A DNA stretch of 64,000 nucleotides from contig NZ_JANIFJ010000001.1 of assembly GCF_024519155.1 (NCBI RefSeq), positions 248,001 to 312,000 on the forward strand, in the 5' to 3' direction. How positions within the stretch are numbered: position 1 is the first letter of the stretch; every line of letters begins with the position of its first letter. The translations under genes and the position numbers were made by a program. Origin of the DNA: Mangrovibrevibacter kandeliae. Its GTDB lineage: Bacteria; Pseudomonadota; Alphaproteobacteria; Rhizobiales; Rhizobiaceae. Shown here one piece after another: positions 14,174-23,406 of this stretch. The notes beneath the pieces are model-generated. The model made no database searches, was not told the DNA's origin, and saw only the letters and a list, made by a program, of their open reading frames with translations.

Positions 14174-15490
14174 TCAGCTTTGAACAGCAGCCTGCGCGGC
14201 GTCCGCCATGCGCAGATCCGAAGCCAGAACCTTGTCGATGCGCCGGCCGTCGAGATCGACGACCTCGAAGCGCCAGTCGCCCCAGGTCAGGCTCTCCCCC
14301 ACGTCCGGAATGTGCTCGACCCGGTCGAGAATGAAGCCCGCCAGCGTCTCGTAGTCACGCTCGCGCGGCAGACCGACCCCGTCCAGATGCCGCTCCACCT
14401 CGTCGATCGGCAGGCCTGCGTCGAGCAGCCACGAACCGTCCTCGCGCTGCACCGCCTCGAACGATTCGCCCGCCTGTTCCGGCAGCGAGCCGGCGATCGC
14501 CGCCAGGATGTCGGTCGGCGTCACGATCCCTTCGAACGACCCGTACTCGTCGAGCACGATCGCCATGTGCAGGTTCGACGTGCGGAACCGCTCGAGGAGC
14601 TTCAGCGCCGGCATCGTCTCGTTGACGAACAGCGCCTCCCGGGCCGCGGCGGTGAGGTCCACCGTTCCGGTCTGGCGGTACTGCTCCAGAAGATCCTTGG
14701 CCTGCACCACGCCGACCACGTCGTCGACGTCCTCGCGGCTGACCGGGAAGCGCGAATGGCCGCTGCGACGGATCTCGTCGAGCACCGCCCCGGCATCGTC
14801 CTCGGTGTCGAGCCACACCGTGTCCGGGCGCGGCACCATCAGCGAGCGCACGTTGCGATCGGCGATGCGCAGCACCGCCTCGATCATCTCGCGCTCCTTC
14901 TCCTCGAACACGCCGGTCTGCGTGCCCTCGGCGATCATCGCCTTCACCTCCTCCTCGGTAACGGTCGTCCGGCTCTCGGTGTTGCCGCCGAACAGCCGGG
15001 TGAGGGCATTGGTCGAGACCCGCAGGATCCAGACGACCGGCGTGCCGATCCGCGCCAGCAGCGCCATCATCGGCGCGACGGCGGCGGCGACGGCCTCGGG
15101 ACGGGTCAGTGCGAAGCGCTTCGGGACGAGTTCCCCGAGGATCAGCGAAAGGTAGGTGATCACCACCACGACGAGCGCGAAGGCGAGGTTGTCGGCATGG
15201 GCACCGACCATCGGGAGCGGCCGCAACTGCTCGGCGAGGGGCTCGGCGAAGGCCGAGGCGCCGAAGGCGCCGGCGAAGATGCCGACGAGGGTGATGCCGA
15301 CCTGGACGGTGGAGAGGAACTCGGTCGGATCGTCGAGCAGCTTCAGCGCACGCGCGGCGCCGGCGCTCCCTTCCTGCGCCATCTGCTGCAGGCGTCCTCG
15401 GCGGGCCGAAACGAGCGCCATTTCGGACATGGCGAAGATGCCGTTCAACAGGAGCAGGAACAGCACGATCAGGGCGTTGACGGTCAGCAT
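14174..15490 (-). CDS. CNNM/CBS-domain membrane protein (HlyC/CorC, TlyC family)
   Basis: 438 residues. The N-terminal CNNM domain (about 1-190) has hydrophobic helices and the marks LLLNGIFAMSEMALVSARRG and LSLILGELVPKRFAL. Two CBS motifs follow (about 215-335: MVPRPDTVWLDTE, TPTDILAAIAGSLPE), then a C-terminal CorC/HlyC domain (350-430). Family members are linked to magnesium or cobalt efflux and membrane integrity; the hemolysin label is historical. It is convergent with DUF1127. Confidence 0.88.
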   Translation of the reverse strand: MLTVNALIVLFLLLLNGIFAMSEMALVSARRGRLQQMAQEGSAGAARALKLLDDPTEFLSTVQVGITLVGIFAGAFGASAFAEPLAEQLRPLPMVGAHADNLAFALVVVVITYLSLILGELVPKRFALTRPEAVAAAVAPMMALLARIGTPVVWILRVSTNALTRLFGGNTESRTTVTEEEVKAMIAEGTQTGVFEEKEREMIEAVLRIADRNVRSLMVPRPDTVWLDTEDDAGAVLDEIRRSGHSRFPVSREDVDDVVGVVQAKDLLEQYRQTGTVDLTAAAREALFVNETMPALKLLERFRTSNLHMAIVLDEYGSFEGIVTPTDILAAIAGSLPEQAGESFEAVQREDGSWLLDAGLPIDEVERHLDGVGLPRERDYETLAGFILDRVEHIPDVGESLTWGDWRFEVVDLDGRRIDKVLASDLRMADAAQAAVQS

Positions 15491-15623
15491 CTGGTCTCCG
15501 CAGGACGCACGCGGTCGTCCGGCACCTCACATCGCGCGTCATGTGTTCGCGCCCGCACAATATCGTGCCGGCGGACGCAATACCAAGGTCGTGCCCGACT
15601 TCTTTCCGACAGGCGGAGCGAGG

Positions 15624-16511
15624 TCAGCGCGGGCGGGCCTTGACCTGCGGAAAGCGCTCGAACAGCCGCGTCATCTCGCCGAGGTAGTCTTCGCGCATCC
15701 GCTCGCCCGACTGCAGGAGGTCGGCGAACAGCGCACCGGCAACGTCCTGTGGCGCCCCCGGCGCCGCAGTCTCGCCGCTCGGTGCCGGCTCCGGTGCCCG
15801 GTCTGGCTCGGCTTCGGCGGGCTGGGCCTCGGGTTCGGCAGCGGTGAAGAAGGGCGAGAACGGGTTGGGAAACGGCGGCATGTCCGGCGCGTCCGCCCGG
15901 TCCGGGGGCGGGGCTCCCGCAGGCTTCCCCGCGCGCATGGCGTTCGCGAACATCTGCTGGAAGGCCTCCGGCGAGAAGGGCGCAGGCGCTGCAGCCGAGG
16001 ATGGCCGCTGCAGCGCCTCGATCGCGTTGGCGCTCCGGCGCAGCATCTCGGCCGTGGCCGCGCCGAAGTCTCCCGCGGCGAGACCGGCCGGGGCCTGCTT
16101 CAGGGCCTCGGATGCAGCGGCCTGTGCCATCGCCTGCGTGGCCAGAACCGCAAAGGGCGCCATCAGAGCACGCACCGCCTCCGGCGCAACGCCGCTCGCC
16201 GCACTCGCCTGCCGCGCCACTGCCTCGGCAAGGCCCTTCGAGCCGAAGAAGCTCGCGGCAAGATCGTCGCGACTGCCAGGCCCGCCGGACGTCGGCAGCC
16301 ACGGAAACGCAGGCACGCCGGCGGCGGGCTTGGCCGCCATGCGACTGAGGCCGAAGGGGTCGGCCATCAGCCGCTTGATGCCGAGGTCGAAGGCCGGCGC
16401 CAGTGCCGCCGCCGTCTCGCGCATTTCCTCGGCGCTGAGGCCGAAGAGCTTCGCCCACTCCCGCGCTGCCGCTTCGAAGGCCGCGGCCGTTCGATCCCGT
16501 CCGTCGCTCAT
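15624..16511 (-). CDS. DUF937-domain protein
   Basis: 295 residues. The N-terminal 170 residues fit the DUF937 pattern found in rhizobia: FGLSAEEMRETAAALAPAFD, then IKRLMADPFGLSRMA, then SFFGSKGLAEAVARQASAAS. The rest is Pro/Ala-rich low complexity (about 180-255) with a final helix (LFADLLQSGERMREDYLGEM). No signal peptide. Function unknown; the family is widespread in polyhydroxybutyrate-making bacteria but without an assigned role. Same strand as the CNNM gene downstream, 133 bp apart. Confidence 0.65.
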   Translation of the reverse strand: MSDGRDRTAAAFEAAAREWAKLFGLSAEEMRETAAALAPAFDLGIKRLMADPFGLSRMAAKPAAGVPAFPWLPTSGGPGSRDDLAASFFGSKGLAEAVARQASAASGVAPEAVRALMAPFAVLATQAMAQAAASEALKQAPAGLAAGDFGAATAEMLRRSANAIEALQRPSSAAAPAPFSPEAFQQMFANAMRAGKPAGAPPPDRADAPDMPPFPNPFSPFFTAAEPEAQPAEAEPDRAPEPAPSGETAAPGAPQDVAGALFADLLQSGERMREDYLGEMTRLFERFPQVKARPR

Positions 16512-16625
16512 GTTCGCGTTCCTCCCGATCCGGAAGATTAACGCAAAGCGCGCCGAAGGATAGCGGCAGGGTCACGGGCGAAGCGGTCGGCGGTTGGACA
16601 GCTCTCCTGCGCGCGGAAGGCGGCG

Positions 16626-17999
16626 TCAGTAGGTCACGTGCCGGAACACGGCGGCCATCTGCCGGTCCCACTGCTCCTCGTAGAGCCGCACGAGTTCTTC
16701 GCCCGAGGTGGTGCCGCGCGCGACGACCTCTTCCAGCGGCGCCAGGAAAAAGCTTTCGTCGTTGCCGTCCTCGTTGAGGCGGTTGCGTGCGATGAGGCCC
16801 TGGCGCGCGAGCTTCACCGTCTGCCGCGCGATGTCGAGCACGGTACCGTCGCGGAACGGCGCCCGGAAGCCAAGCCGCGGCACGGCGCTGCGCATCGCGT
16901 CCACTTCGGCGAAGCTCCAGTCGGCGGTCATCGCCGCGACCGCGTCGAGCGTCGCCTCGTCGTAGAGGAGGCCGACCCAGTAGGCCGGCAGGGCACAGAT
17001 GCGGCGCCACGGGCCCCCGTCGGCGCCGCGCATCTCGAGGAAGCGCTTCAGCCGGACGTCGGGAAAGACCGTCGACAGGTGGTTCGTCCAGTCTCCCATG
17101 TTGGGCACGGCATCCGGCACCTTGCCGACGAGCGCGCCATCCATGAACTGGCGGAAGGTGACGGTGGTGGCGTCGTGGTAGCGTCCGTCGCGCATCACGA
17201 AATACATCGGCACGTCGAGGGCCCACTCGACATAGTCCCGATAGCCGAACTCCTCCTCGAAGACGAAGGGAAGGAGCCCGGAGCGCTGGTTGTCGACGTC
17301 GGTCCACACCTCCGAGCGCCAGGAGACGAGCCCGTTCGGCCTGCCGTCGGTGAAAGGGGAGTGGGCGAACAGCGCCGAGGCGACCGGCTGCAGGCGCATC
17401 CCGACCTGCATCTTGCGGCGCATGTCGGCCTCGGACGAGAAGTCGAGATTGACCTGGATGGTGGTCGTGCGATCCATCATGTCGAGGCCGCGCGTGCCGA
17501 CCTTCGGCATGTAGCCGCGCATGATGTCGTAGCGCGACTTCGGCATCTTCGGCGTCTCGGCGAGCGTCCAGGACGGGCTCGAGCCGATGCCGAGAAAGCC
17601 GATGCCGAGCTTTTCGCCGACGGCGCGGACCTGCGCGAGATGGGCGTTCGATTCGCGGCAGGTCGCGTGGATCGTCTCGAGCGGGGCGCCCGACAGTTCG
17701 AACTGGCCGCCCGGCTCCAGCGAGATCGCGCCCTCGCCGGAATGGCCGGCGAGACCGATGATGCGGCCATCGTCGGTGATGGGGTCCCAGCCGTTGAGTT
17801 CGCGCATGCCCTCCAGCAGCGCGCGGATCCCGCGCTCGCCCTCGTACGGCACCGGGGAGAGGTCGGCCGTATAGAAGCCGAACTTCTCGTGCTCGGTGCC
17901 GATGCGAAATTCGGAAGCCGGCTTCTCGCCGCCGCGGATATGCCCGACGAGATCCTCGATCGAAGCGATCGGCGTCAGATCGGTGGTGTCGCGCGCCAT
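16626..17999 (-). CDS. gshA: glutamate-cysteine ligase (plant/alphaproteobacterial type)
   Basis: 457 residues. It catalyses the first step of glutathione synthesis, ATP-dependent joining of glutamate and cysteine. Family marks: FRIGTEHEKFGF near residue 30, GQFELSGAPLETIH (glutamate site), FLGIGSSPSW and MRTCDVQ-like regions replaced by MDRTTTIQVNLDFSSEADM. The length matches the GCS2/plant-type family rather than E. coli GshA. ATG 17999 was chosen because MARDTTD starts the conserved part; the upstream extension is non-conserved. It follows rsmE by 122 bp on the same strand, an order common in the group. Confidence 0.93.
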   Translation of the reverse strand: MARDTTDLTPIASIEDLVGHIRGGEKPASEFRIGTEHEKFGFYTADLSPVPYEGERGIRALLEGMRELNGWDPITDDGRIIGLAGHSGEGAISLEPGGQFELSGAPLETIHATCRESNAHLAQVRAVGEKLGIGFLGIGSSPSWTLAETPKMPKSRYDIMRGYMPKVGTRGLDMMDRTTTIQVNLDFSSEADMRRKMQVGMRLQPVASALFAHSPFTDGRPNGLVSWRSEVWTDVDNQRSGLLPFVFEEEFGYRDYVEWALDVPMYFVMRDGRYHDATTVTFRQFMDGALVGKVPDAVPNMGDWTNHLSTVFPDVRLKRFLEMRGADGGPWRRICALPAYWVGLLYDEATLDAVAAMTADWSFAEVDAMRSAVPRLGFRAPFRDGTVLDIARQTVKLARQGLIARNRLNEDGNDESFFLAPLEEVVARGTTSGEELVRLYEEQWDRQMAAVFRHVTY

Positions 18000-18121
18000 G
18001 ACGGTCCTCTCTACGGCGAGCGGCCTGTCCTCAGGCGGCGTCGTTCGGGTTCGGGACGGCTGTCTCGCTTCTTTCGCGACGAGCCGCAAGGCTTTTCAGA
18101 TCGAGGTCTGGCGGCGGCCGT

Positions 18122-18886
18122 TCAAGTCACCGTGGGCGTGCCAGGGGGTGTCCAGTCGCCGACCGCCGCCTGGAGCACCGCGAGCGCGGCGACGGCCGCC
18201 GTGTCGGCCCTGATGATCCGGGGTCCGAGCGACATCACCGTGACGAAGGGCAGGGCCCGCAGCATCGCCCGCTCGTCCTGTGAAAATCCGCCCTCGGGTC
18301 CGACCAGAAGGGCGTCTGCGCCGGGCGCCTCCTGCCGCAGAATCTCGATCGGGCTCGCGGCGTCCTCGCGCTCGTCGCAGAAGACGAGTCGCCGGCCGTC
18401 GTCCCAGCCCTCGACGACGTCGGCGAGGCGGACGATCTCGCGACACTCGGGCAGGGTCAGGATGCCGCACTGCTCGGCCGCCTCGATCGCGTTGGCGCGC
18501 ATCCGATCGATGTTCACCTTCGGCGCCTGGACGTGCTGGGTCAGCACCGGCTGCAGGACGCCGGCGCCCATCTCGACGGCCTTCTGGACCATGTAGTCGA
18601 GCCGCGCGTGCTTCAGCGGTGCGAACAGATAGGTGAGGCGGGGCGGCGGGGTCTGCGGGCGGGTCTGCCGGCGCGGCACGAGGTCGAGCTTCTTCTTGGC
18701 CGGCTTGGCGAGCCCGGCGCGCCACTCGCCGTCGCGCCCGTTGAAGATCAGGATCTCGTCCGCCTCGCCGAGCCGCAGGACGTTGAGGAGATAGTTCGCC
18801 TGCACCGGCTCGGCCGCGATGGCCGAGCCCTCGGCGATCGCGGCATCAACGAAGAGTCTCGGGCTTTTGAAATCGTGGTCGGGCAT
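18122..18886 (-). CDS. rsmE: 16S rRNA (uracil-1498-N3)-methyltransferase
   Basis: 254 residues. SPOUT-class methyltransferase making m3U1498 in the decoding region of 16S rRNA. The N-terminal PUA-like part (RLFVDAAI, QANYLLNVLRLGEADEILIF) and the C-terminal knot (LLVGPEGGFSQDERAM, VMSLGPRIIRADTAAVAALA) are diagnostic. Start MPDHDFKSPRLFV at 18886 is the family's usual start. Upstream of gshA. Confidence 0.94.
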   Translation of the reverse strand: MPDHDFKSPRLFVDAAIAEGSAIAAEPVQANYLLNVLRLGEADEILIFNGRDGEWRAGLAKPAKKKLDLVPRRQTRPQTPPPRLTYLFAPLKHARLDYMVQKAVEMGAGVLQPVLTQHVQAPKVNIDRMRANAIEAAEQCGILTLPECREIVRLADVVEGWDDGRRLVFCDEREDAASPIEILRQEAPGADALLVGPEGGFSQDERAMLRALPFVTVMSLGPRIIRADTAAVAALAVLQAAVGDWTPPGTPTVT

Positions 18887-18989
18887 CGATCCGGCGGGTC
18901 GCGCGTTCAGAGGGGCGAAAAGCGCGGGCAACCTAGGCCGCCCGGCCACCGGCCCGCAACCGCATCGACTGAATCCTGAAGGGCACGAC

Positions 18990-19787
18990 ATGGACCTCGG
19001 CATCAAGGGCAGGGTCGCGATCATCACCGGCGCGACGGACGGCATGGGCTTCGAGACGGCGCGCATCCTCGCCGCCGAAGGCGTGAAGCTCGTGCTCAGC
19101 GACAAGACCATCGACCAGCTGGAGAAGGACGCAGCCGCGCTTCCCGGCGACGTCGTCTGCGTGAAGGCGGACGTCACCGACGAGGCCGACGTGACGGCCC
19201 TCGTCGCCGCCGCCGTCCAGCGCTTCGGCACGGTCGACATCGTCGTCCACACCGCAGGCGTCACCGGCGCCAAGGGCGACCCGCTGGAGCTGCCGGATTC
19301 CGACTATGAAGAGGCCTGGCAGATCGACTTCATGTCGGCCGTGCGCATGGCGCGGGCCGCCATCCCGCTGATGCGCAGGTCTGGCTGGGGCCGCTTCGTC
19401 TGCATCACCTCAGAGAACGCGGTGCAGCCCTACTGGGAGGAAGCCGTCTACAACGTCGCCAAGGCGGCGCTCGCAGCCTTCGTCAAGAACCTCTCCTACA
19501 AGGAGGCCGAGCACGGCGTGCTGTGCAATACGGTGGCGCCAGCCTTCATCGAGACCAAGATGACCGATGGGATGATGGAGAGGCGCTCGAAGGAAATGGG
19601 CGTGTCCTTCGACGAGGCGGTGGAGAGCTTCCTTGAGGAAGAGCGCCCGGGCATCGCGCTGAAGCGGCGGGGCAAGGCCGAGGAGGCCGCGGCGGCGATC
19701 GCGTTCATGGTGTCGGAGCGTGCGTCCTTCATCAACGGCTCGAACCTGCGCGTCGATGGCGGCTCGGTGCAGGCGGTGCAGAACTGA
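18990..19787 (+). CDS. short-chain dehydrogenase/reductase
   Basis: 265 residues, classical SDR. NAD(P) motif TGATDGMGFETARIL (14-28), HTAGVTG in the NNAG position (the first N is replaced by H), active-site S near residue 140 and YNVAKAA (Y-x3-K). The C-terminal dimer region ends SNLRVDGGSVQAV. D39-like acidic residue (LSDKTI) after beta 2 favours NAD over NADP. The substrate cannot be told. RBS GAAGGG. A strong terminator follows. Confidence 0.88.
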   Translation: MDLGIKGRVAIITGATDGMGFETARILAAEGVKLVLSDKTIDQLEKDAAALPGDVVCVKADVTDEADVTALVAAAVQRFGTVDIVVHTAGVTGAKGDPLELPDSDYEEAWQIDFMSAVRMARAAIPLMRRSGWGRFVCITSENAVQPYWEEAVYNVAKAALAAFVKNLSYKEAEHGVLCNTVAPAFIETKMTDGMMERRSKEMGVSFDEAVESFLEEERPGIALKRRGKAEEAAAAIAFMVSERASFINGSNLRVDGGSVQAVQN

Positions 19788-19853
19788 TGCCTCGCCGAGG
19801 CTCCGGCAGCCCGGTGTCTCGGAAGACGAGGCGGATCTGACCGCCGATGCGGA

Positions 19854-19882
19854 GAGGGCGCCGTCCGGCGCCCTCGGTTTTT
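19854..19882 (+). terminator. rho-independent terminator after the SDR gene
   Basis: Stem GAGGGCGCC / GGCGCCCTC with loop GTCC, then GG and five T residues (19878-19882). Confidence 0.8.
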
Positions 19883-19885
19883 CGA

Positions 19886-20065
19886 TCAGTTGTTGGGGCC
19901 GTCCACGCGCGACGGCTCGACCGGGTCTGAGGCGGGAAAGGTGTCGTCCAGAGCTTCGTCGAGCTCTTCCTGCTCGGTCAGCGGCCGCTCCTGGTTGCCC
20001 GGCGAGGGCTTGTCGTCGATCCCCTTCGGCATCTGCGGCGCGCGGTTGTCGTTCTGGTTGCTCAT
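19886..20065 (-). CDS. 59-residue acidic protein with FPASDP motif
   Basis: Starts MSNQNDNRAPQMPKGIDDKP and ends PSRVDGPNN. The middle contains LTEQEELDEALDDTFPASDP. Small, hydrophilic and acidic, it is very likely disordered. The E/D-L-D-E-(A/S)-x-(D/E)-x-FPASDP motif recurs in small stress-linked proteins of alphaproteobacteria, but no function is known to me. An ideal Shine-Dalgarno (AAGGAGAG) precedes ATG 20065, and a perfect sigma-EcfG promoter lies about 40 bp upstream. Confidence 0.8.
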   Translation of the reverse strand: MSNQNDNRAPQMPKGIDDKPSPGNQERPLTEQEELDEALDDTFPASDPVEPSRVDGPNN

Positions 20066-20104
20066 CGAACTCTCCTTGCGGATTGAAAACGCTTTGTCCC
20101 GTCA

Positions 20105-20129
20105 AACGGATGGCTCGAAGGGCCGTTCC
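20105..20129 (-). promoter_or_regulatory. sigma-EcfG promoter (GGAAC-N16-CGTT)
   Basis: On the minus strand GGAAC (20129-20125), 16 bp, CGTT (20108-20105), ahead of the 59-residue protein gene. The leader would be about 30 nt. It matches the general-stress consensus of alphaproteobacteria exactly. Confidence 0.7.
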
Positions 20130-20138
20130 CTTGGCGCG

Positions 20139-20771
20139 TCACGCGCGTCGCGCAAGGGCTGAGGCGAGTCCCGCCCCGATCAGGAAGGAGGCGCCGAAGC
20201 GGCTCGCTCGCCGCAGGAGCTTCGGCCTGCCGATCAGGCCCCGCGCGCGGGCCGCAGCGACGGCATAGGCCCAGGAATTGACGATGCCGAGCCCAACGAA
20301 CACGGCGACGAGCGTTGCCGCCTGCGGCGCGAACGGGCGAGTGTGGTCGATGAACTGCGGCACGAAGGCAACGAAGAAGATGATGCTCTTCGGGTTGAAG
20401 AGGGTGACGAGGAACGCATCGCGGAACACCCGGCGGCTCGACGCCTGCTGGTCGAGACCGGTTGCCGCCACGAGGTCGGACATCGGCGCGCGCCACATTC
20501 GGATGCCCATATAGATGAGGTAGGCCGCCCCGAGGAGCTTCAGTACGGTGAAGGCGGTGGCGGAGGCGGCCAGCAACGTGCCGACCCCCATCAGCGAGAT
20601 CGACGCGGCCACCACGTCGCCGAGGCCGACGCCGAAGACGCTTGCCAGCGCTACGCGTCGACCGTGGGTCAGCGCCTGCGAGACGACCATCACGATGGTC
20701 GGGCCCGGACTGATCAGAAGGGCGAGGCTCGCGATGGCGAAGGTCAGAATGGTGTCGAGATGAACGGGCAT
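20139..20771 (-). CDS. LysE/RhtB-family exporter
   Basis: 210 residues with about six membrane helices. The N-terminal signature LLISPGPTIVMVVSQALTHG is typical, as is LVTLFNPKSIIFFVAFVPQF. The family exports amino acids (lysine, homoserine, threonine) or similar solutes; specificity cannot be read from sequence. It lies 61 bp downstream of lutC on the same strand and may be the last gene of that transcript. Confidence 0.88.
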   Translation of the reverse strand: MPVHLDTILTFAIASLALLISPGPTIVMVVSQALTHGRRVALASVFGVGLGDVVAASISLMGVGTLLAASATAFTVLKLLGAAYLIYMGIRMWRAPMSDLVAATGLDQQASSRRVFRDAFLVTLFNPKSIIFFVAFVPQFIDHTRPFAPQAATLVAVFVGLGIVNSWAYAVAAARARGLIGRPKLLRRASRFGASFLIGAGLASALARRA

Positions 20772-20832
20772 GGCGCGGCTCCCGGTTTGGTCCTGCGACC
20801 AAGCCAGCCTCGCAGGCGCCTGTCCACCGCTT

Positions 20833-21510
20833 TCAGTCGCCGATCAGGATCACGTGCAGCGCGCGCGGTCCGTGCGCGCCGAGGAGCAGCGTCTGCTCGA
20901 TGTCGGCCGAGCGCGACGGGCCGGTGACGAAATTCACCGAGCGCGGCATCAAGCCCTTGCCGAAGCGCGCGCGCAGCCTCGGCCAGAGCGCCTCCATGTC
21001 GCCCACGACGTCGTCGGCATGGACGAGGACGATGTGGTTCTCCGGCAGGAAGTTGAGGCTCGTCGGATTGTCCGCGCCCGAGAGCAGCATCAGCGTGCCG
21101 GTCTCGGCAATGCCGCCGTCGGCGTGCGACAGCCCGTTGAGGTCGTCGCCCGAGCTCGCGCCGTGGCTCAGCTGCAGCGCCGTCGCGGAAAAGTCGAGCG
21201 CGGCGAGCCGCGGGTCCGCGCCGAGCCTGAGCGTCGCCGGCAGGTTGGCTGCCCGCAGCCACTCGGCCACCGCCTCCGGCACGCCGTCATAGCCGGCGAT
21301 GCGGGTCACGCTCGCGCTGGCCCTTCCCGCCATGGTGCAGAACAGCTCGAGCAGTTCGGCCCGCGGCCGTTGCCCGCGTGCAGGGATCACGCCCGCCGGT
21401 GCCTCGGCGAGACGCATCGCGACCACCTCGCGCCGTGCCTCGTCGTGCACGCGCCCACCGATGGCGTGGCGCACGCGCGAGAGGATCGCGTCCCGGCTGG
21501 AGGCGGTCAT
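20833..21510 (-). CDS. lutC: lactate utilization protein C (LUD domain)
   Basis: 225 residues, LUD/YkgG-type domain without Fe-S motifs. The central parts DPRLAALDFSATALQLSHGA and AETGTLMLLSGADNP fit LutC. With LutA and LutB it forms the non-flavin L-lactate dehydrogenase complex that gives pyruvate. ATG 21510 overlaps the lutB stop by 4 bp (ATGA), so translation is coupled. The C-terminus contains SADIEQTLLLGAHGPRALHV, the family ending. Confidence 0.9.
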   Translation of the reverse strand: MTASSRDAILSRVRHAIGGRVHDEARREVVAMRLAEAPAGVIPARGQRPRAELLELFCTMAGRASASVTRIAGYDGVPEAVAEWLRAANLPATLRLGADPRLAALDFSATALQLSHGASSGDDLNGLSHADGGIAETGTLMLLSGADNPTSLNFLPENHIVLVHADDVVGDMEALWPRLRARFGKGLMPRSVNFVTGPSRSADIEQTLLLGAHGPRALHVILIGD

Positions 21511-22937
21511 ACCAGGTCCTCCCCGCCGTTCGTCTCGGCCCATTGCTGCATGAACGTCCGGCCTTCGGGCGCCGGGAGATCGCGCCATTGCGTCCAGCCC
21601 TCGGCAAGCGGCAGGCTGGCGAAGCGGCGCCTGCTTCCGGCCAGGCGCGACAGGAGCGGCACGACGAAGGAGGTCGCGAGCCGGTAGAGCCGGGGGCGGG
21701 TCGCGAAGAAGGCCCAGACGCCAAGGCCCCAGCGCTGGGCGCGGGGCTGGAGGTGGCTCTCGAACTCCTTCTCCCGCCAGTGCCGCATCAGCTTGGGCAG
21801 CGGGATCTTCATCGGGCAGACGCTCTCGCAGCGCCCGCAGAAGGTGGAGGCGTTGGGCAGATGTCCGGCCTTGTCGACGCCGATCAGCGAGGGTGTCAGC
21901 ACCGCTCCCATCGGGCCGGGATAGACCCAGCCATAGGAATGGCCGCCGACGGCATGATAGACCGGGCAGTGGTTCATGCAGGCGCCGCAGCGGATGCAGC
22001 GCAGCATCTCCTCGAACTCGGTGCCGAGCATGTTGGACCGGCCATTGTCGAGGAGGACGACGTGGTACTCCTCCGGCCCGTCCGGGTCGTCGCTGCGTCT
22101 CGGCCCGGTGGAGAGCGTCGTATAGACGCTCATCTCCTGGCCGGTCGCCGAGCGGGCGAGGACGCGCAGGATCTGCGAGAGGTCCTCAAGCGTCGGCACG
22201 ATCTTCTCGATCGAGGCGAGCACCACATGACACTTGCCGAGCAGCTGCGTGAGATCGCCATTGCCCTCGTTGGTGACGATCACCGACGTCCCGGTCTCCG
22301 CGACGAGAAAATTGGCGCCGGTGATGCCGATGTCGGCCTTGCCATAGGCCTGGCGCAGCATCTGCCTAGCCTCGGCGAGGAGCAGCACCGGCTCGGTCAG
22401 GTCGCGGTCGGGCGCCAGATCGACGTGCACGCGGCGGAAGTCGGCCTCCACCTGATCGCGGTTGACGTGGACGGCGGGCGCGATGATGTGGCTCGGATGC
22501 TCGCCGCGCAGCTGGATGATGTACTCGCCGAGGTCGGTCTCGATCGGCGTGATGCCGTTCTCCTCCAGGAAGGCGTTGAGGCCGATCTCCTCCGAGATCA
22601 TGGTCTTGCCCTTGGTGACGGTCTTCGCGTTCCGTCGGCGCGCGATGTCGAGCACGATCCGCCGCGCATGGTCGGCGTCCTCGGCCCAATGCACCGTGCC
22701 ACCGGCTGCCTCGACCGCTTTGGCATAGGTCTCGAGATAGAGGTCGAGATGCTTCAGGACGTGCGTCTTGATCGCAACGGCCCGGTCGCGCAGCGCGTCG
22801 AACTCGGGCAGCGCATCGACCGCCATCTGCCGCTTCTCGATGAAGCCCTTCTCGACATGGCCGAGCGCCCGCTGCAGGTCGACGTCTGCGAGCGCCTTGA
22901 CGCCGTTGGCCTTGAAGGTGTGCGAGGTGATCTGCAT
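21507..22937 (-). CDS. lutB: lactate utilization protein B (Fe-S, LUD domain)
   Basis: 476 residues. LUD domain in the N-terminal 300 residues (GKTMISEEIGLNAFLEENGI, GITGANFLVAETGTSVIVTN). Two ferredoxin-type clusters follow: CIRCGACMNHCPVYHAVGGH near 311 and CGRCESVCPMKIP near 366, then a C-terminal tail with hydrophobic stretch. It is the electron-transfer subunit of the LutABC complex. Start ATG 22937 is 4 bp after the DUF29 gene, which separates it from lutA. Confidence 0.93.
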   Translation of the reverse strand: MQITSHTFKANGVKALADVDLQRALGHVEKGFIEKRQMAVDALPEFDALRDRAVAIKTHVLKHLDLYLETYAKAVEAAGGTVHWAEDADHARRIVLDIARRRNAKTVTKGKTMISEEIGLNAFLEENGITPIETDLGEYIIQLRGEHPSHIIAPAVHVNRDQVEADFRRVHVDLAPDRDLTEPVLLLAEARQMLRQAYGKADIGITGANFLVAETGTSVIVTNEGNGDLTQLLGKCHVVLASIEKIVPTLEDLSQILRVLARSATGQEMSVYTTLSTGPRRSDDPDGPEEYHVVLLDNGRSNMLGTEFEEMLRCIRCGACMNHCPVYHAVGGHSYGWVYPGPMGAVLTPSLIGVDKAGHLPNASTFCGRCESVCPMKIPLPKLMRHWREKEFESHLQPRAQRWGLGVWAFFATRPRLYRLATSFVVPLLSRLAGSRRRFASLPLAEGWTQWRDLPAPEGRTFMQQWAETNGGEDLV

Positions 22938-22941
22938 CGGA

Positions 22942-23406
22942 CTACTCGGGTAGAAAGTCGGGATCGCGGAGCTCGTCGAGGGTCCAGGGGCATGTGCCGG
23001 GAAAGCCCGTGCGCGACAGCCCTGTCTCCTTCGCGGCCTCCCGGACGGCGTAGGAATAGGCGTCAGCGACAATCTCAGGGGCGCGGGCGCGAAGCGTCGG
23101 ACTGCGCTTCTCCCGACGTTCGATCTGGACACGCGCGCTGTCGATCGTCGCATCCCAGGACCGTGACCGCCGCTCGGGTTGATGTGCCCACTTCAGCAGG
23201 TGGGCAAGGAGCAGGATGTAGAAGGATTCGAGGGCGTGGCGCTGCTCGTTCCCCAAGCTCTCGATCTCCTCGATGACGTTGACGAGATCAAGCTCCGAAA
23301 ACCGGCCGAGACGCAGAAGCCGCGCCTGCTCGAACGCCCAGGCATGGACGTCCTCCTCGTAATGGGCCGGCGTCTCGAACAGCGGCTTGTCCTTGGCGAG
23401 GCTCAT
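22942..23406 (-). CDS. DUF29-family protein inside the lut operon
   Basis: 154 residues. The DUF29 pattern is clear: [40 protein letters not shown], then [19 protein letters not shown]. All-helical, soluble and rich in W/E/R. The family is common in cyanobacteria and alphaproteobacteria as stand-alone genes; function unknown. Its ATG (23406) overlaps the macro-gene stop by 4 bp and its stop is 4 bp before lutB, so it is co-transcribed with lut genes. Confidence 0.85.
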   Translation of the reverse strand: MSLAKDKPLFETPAHYEEDVHAWAFEQARLLRLGRFSELDLVNVIEEIESLGNEQRHALESFYILLLAHLLKWAHQPERRSRSWDATIDSARVQIERREKRSPTLRARAPEIVADAYSYAVREAAKETGLSRTGFPGTCPWTLDELRDPDFLPE

